From an uncultured Prevotellaceae bacterium (GTDB lineage Bacteria; Bacteroidota; Bacteroidia; Bacteroidales; Muribaculaceae), in the NCBI GenBank assembly GCA_947254205.1, contig CAMYCE010000105.1, positions 1-7,288 on the forward strand: DNA of 7,288 bases, read 5' to 3'. Under the pieces are notes generated by a model. It searched no databases. It worked only from the letters and a program-made list of their open reading frames with translations, and was not told the DNA's origin. Positions within the stretch are counted from its first letter, which is position 1; every line of letters begins with the position of its first letter. Positions 4,953 to 7,288 of the stretch are shown piece after piece. The position numbers were made by a program, and so were the translations under genes.

Positions 4953-7226
4953 ATGAACAAGACTTTTTTCATGACTGTCGCCCTGGCGGGCGTTGGTTGC
5001 ACAGTGCTTGCAGCCCCCACACAGGGCAAGCTCGACACTGCTCGAGTGGTGGAACTTCAAAATGTGGAAGTGCTGGGCACTCGTGCCACAGCACACACAC
5101 CAGTGGCATTTACCGAAGTTTCAAAACAGCGTTTAAAACAAGTGAACCATGGGCAAGACATTCCTTTCTTGCTGGCGTCAACCCCATCGGTGCTCACCAC
5201 GAGCGATGCAGGTTGTGGTGTGGGCTACACCTCGATTAGAGTGCGTGGCACCGATGCCACTCGCATCAATGTCACCACCAACGATATTCCCATGAATGAT
5301 GCCGAGAGTCAGGCTTTGTTTTGGGTCGATATGCCCGACTTTGCCAGCAATGTGCACGACATTCAAGTGCAGCGAGGTGCAGGCACATCGACCAATGGTG
5401 CTGGAGCATTTGGAGCTTCGATCAACATGCGCACTCAAAGTTTTGGTATGACGCCCGGTGCCGAGTTTGTGGGTAGCTATGGCTCGTTCAACACCAACAA
5501 GCAGACGGTGAAGTTTGGCACAGGTCTGCAACAGGGCCATTGGGTGCTCGATGGCACACTTTCACACATTGGTAGCGATGGCTATCGCGATCGTGCTGCC
5601 ACCAAAATGTGGAGCTACTTTGGGCAATCGGGCTATTTCTACAATGCAGGCTCGGTGCGTTTCATCAGTTTTGGTGGGCGTGAACGCACCTATCATGCTT
5701 GGGACGGCATCAGTCGCAAGCAACTCAAAGCCAATCGCACCTATAATCCCAATGGCGAAATCAAGAACGATGAGAACAAGGTTGTGGGCTTCTACAAGAA
5801 TCAAAACGACTACTACGACCAGTTTAATTTTCAACTCATTTGGGAACACAACTTCAATAGCCTGTGGCACATGAATGTGGCAGGGCACTACACCGACGGC
5901 TATGGCTACTATGAGGAGTATAAAAACAAGCGCACACTCAAGGAATATGCGCTCCAACCCTTCATGCTGGGTGAGACCAAGGTGAAGAAGAGCAACCTCA
6001 TTCGCCGCAAGATTGTGGATAGTGGTTTTGGTGGCGGTGTGTTCTCGTTGCGCTACACTGCTCCCGAGCGTTTCACTGCTACTTTTGGAGGTGGCTACAA
6101 CCATTATGTCAACAGCCACTATGGCCAAGTGTTGTGGGTGAAAAACTATGTGGGTGAGCTCGACCCCAATCATGAGTATTATCGCAACAAGAGCCACAAA
6201 AACGACCTGAATGTTTATCTCAAAGGCAACTATGAAATTGTGAATGGGCTTAGTGCCTATGCCGACCTTCAATATCGTCGTGTGACCTACACCATCGATG
6301 GTGAAAACGACAACTGGGACTGGACTGCCACTCCTGGCCACATGCAGGTGCTCAAGGTTGACGACTCGTTCAACTTTTTCAATCCCAAAGCCGGACTTTT
6401 CTACAACATCAATAGCCATCATGCTACCTATGCCTCAATAGCAGTGGCTCACAAAGAACCCACACGCAACAACTACACCGACGGCTTGTTTAATGTGAAT
6501 CCCAAAAGCGAACGCATGCTCGACTATGAGTTGGGCTACAAGTTTGCCGGTGAGCGTTTCACTGCCGGTGTGAATTTCTATTACATGAACTATAAAGACC
6601 AACTTGTGCTCAACGGCAAGCTCAACGAGATTGGTGAAGCCATGGCCGAGAATGTGCCCAACAGCTATCGCATGGGTGTGGAACTCACTGCCGGCGTTAA
6701 AATCACCGATTGGTTGCGTTGGGACCTGAATGGAACTTTGAGTCGCAACCAAATCAAGAACTATGTGGGCTATGTGAGCGACTATAATGCCGAAACTTGG
6801 GACGAGATGTACACCCAAACGGCTATTGAGCGCAGCTCAACCACCATTGCATTCTCGCCTTCATTGATTGGCAATAGCATTTTGGGCTTTAGCCACAAGG
6901 GGTGGCAGGCACAATTCACGTCACAATATGTGAGCCGCCAATATCTCGACAATTTTGAGAACAAGGACGACAGCCTCGACCCCTACTTTGTGAGCCATCT
7001 CAATGCAAGCTACACCTTCAAGTTGCGTGGCATCAAGGCACTCACACTGGGTTGCACGGTCTACAACCTGTTTAATGCCAAGTATGAAACCAATGGTTAT
7101 AGCCAGACGTGTGCCCTCTATGCCGGTGGCAACAAGACTACAGCTCAACCCGTGTTGTCGAGCGATGCCCGCTTCTATCCCATGGCTGGCACCAATTTCT
7201 TGGCTCATCTCACTTTTAGTTTTTAA
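4953..7226 (+). CDS. TonB-dependent outer-membrane receptor, probable thiamine transporter (OMthi type)
   Basis: This gated outer-membrane beta-barrel would import its ligand using TonB/ExbBD energy. Residues 1-21 are a signal peptide, with likely cleavage after VLAA. A TonB-box-like stretch, VELQNVEV, is at 33-40. The plug domain spans about 40-160 and carries typical Bacteroidetes motifs: IRVRGTDATR (95-104), IPMNDAESQ (112-120) and QRGAGTSTNGAGAFGASINM (140-159). The barrel (about 165-757) is rich in alternating aromatic strands and ends in the expected terminal Phe (LTFSF). There is no N-terminal carboxypeptidase-regulatory-like domain and no SusD partner, unlike glycan SusC systems. The ligand is assigned from the TPP riboswitch 16 bases upstream, as in the thiamine receptor of Bacteroides thetaiotaomicron. 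Thiamine phosphates or a precursor cannot be excluded. The ATG at 4953 opens directly into the signal peptide and has an A-rich leader without a Shine-Dalgarno site. Inner-membrane partners such as pnuT are not in the window. Confidence 0.92.
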   Translation: MNKTFFMTVALAGVGCTVLAAPTQGKLDTARVVELQNVEVLGTRATAHTPVAFTEVSKQRLKQVNHGQDIPFLLASTPSVLTTSDAGCGVGYTSIRVRGTDATRINVTTNDIPMNDAESQALFWVDMPDFASNVHDIQVQRGAGTSTNGAGAFGASINMRTQSFGMTPGAEFVGSYGSFNTNKQTVKFGTGLQQGHWVLDGTLSHIGSDGYRDRAATKMWSYFGQSGYFYNAGSVRFISFGGRERTYHAWDGISRKQLKANRTYNPNGEIKNDENKVVGFYKNQNDYYDQFNFQLIWEHNFNSLWHMNVAGHYTDGYGYYEEYKNKRTLKEYALQPFMLGETKVKKSNLIRRKIVDSGFGGGVFSLRYTAPERFTATFGGGYNHYVNSHYGQVLWVKNYVGELDPNHEYYRNKSHKNDLNVYLKGNYEIVNGLSAYADLQYRRVTYTIDGENDNWDWTATPGHMQVLKVDDSFNFFNPKAGLFYNINSHHATYASIAVAHKEPTRNNYTDGLFNVNPKSERMLDYELGYKFAGERFTAGVNFYYMNYKDQLVLNGKLNEIGEAMAENVPNSYRMGVELTAGVKITDWLRWDLNGTLSRNQIKNYVGYVSDYNAETWDEMYTQTAIERSSTTIAFSPSLIGNSILGFSHKGWQAQFTSQYVSRQYLDNFENKDDSLDPYFVSHLNASYTFKLRGIKALTLGCTVYNLFNAKYETNGYSQTCALYAGGNKTTAQPVLSSDARFYPMAGTNFLAHLTFSF

Positions 7227-7236
7227 CAAAGTGTTT

Positions 7237-7288
7237 TTAACCCCAATCGGTCATTAGGTCGCAATAAGAAAATATCTTAGGCTTTTCC
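7237..7288 (-). CDS. Possible 3' end of a convergent gene (very short fragment)
   Basis: Reading the minus strand inward from the window edge, 16 codons stay open and end at TAA (7239-7237): EKPKIFSYCDLMTDWG. The peptide looks protein-like, and a convergent gene ending 10 bases after the receptor stop is plausible. However, a frame this short is often open by chance, and CTA is an uncommon Leu codon in the neighbouring genes. No terminator separates it from the receptor gene. No family is recognised. Confidence 0.2.
   Translation of the reverse strand, partial: EKPKIFSYCDLMTDWG

Noticed and set aside
4721..5038. A 105-codon minus-strand frame across the protease-receptor gap
   Set aside because: It covers the terminator, promoter and TPP riboswitch, all read on the plus strand, and has no recognisable product.
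5562..6422. A 286-codon open frame on the minus strand inside the receptor gene
   Set aside because: It lies wholly antisense to a well-supported receptor. Its composition (runs of Ile, Val and Ala) is what codon bias of the sense gene produces, and it shows no recognisable domain or initiation signals.
4953..7226. SusC-type glycan receptor
   Set aside because: It lacks the N-terminal carboxypeptidase-regulatory-like domain, no SusD gene follows within the window, and a TPP riboswitch precedes it, so a vitamin receptor fits better.

Overview
The window looks like a piece of a Bacteroidales chromosome (Prevotellaceae or Muribaculaceae type; the genus cannot be fixed from the sequence alone). 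Three things point there. A clean Bacteroidetes-type promoter (TTG-N20-TAnnTTTG) precedes the second gene, and there are no strong Shine-Dalgarno sites. The second gene is a TonB-dependent receptor with the typical Bacteroidetes plug sequence. The first gene is a very large secreted subtilisin-type protease with a C-terminal dockerin-like domain, a combination frequent in gut Bacteroidales.

Layout: positions 1-50 are the 3' two thirds of a tRNA-Val (anticodon TAC) whose 5' end lies outside the window. It is followed by a strong hairpin terminator (65-110). A short AT-rich leader (111-198) contains an 8-bp perfect inverted repeat just before the first start codon. Positions 199-4746 encode a 1515-residue protein: signal sequence, inhibitor-like propeptide, S8 protease domain with complete Asp/His/Ser triad and a long insert, three tandem modules of about 255-270 residues, and a terminal two-loop dockerin-like domain. 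A rho-independent terminator (4770-4816) closes this unit.

Immediately after it, a promoter (4818-4848) fires into a TPP (thiamine pyrophosphate) riboswitch (4863-4937), which precedes a 757-residue TonB-dependent outer-membrane receptor (4953-7226). The riboswitch makes thiamine, or a thiamine derivative or precursor, the most likely cargo. The arrangement matches the riboswitch-controlled thiamine receptors (OMthi type) known in Bacteroides. The last 62 bases hold no convincing gene, but a 16-codon open frame on the minus strand may be the tail of a convergent gene.

The two genes appear to be independent transcription units with unrelated jobs: extracytoplasmic proteolysis and vitamin B1 uptake. 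The most novel material is the protease: its triplicated C-terminal module (no named family recognised), the cysteine pairs flanking its catalytic-domain insert, its high density of Bacteroides O-glycosylation motifs and its atypical second dockerin loop.
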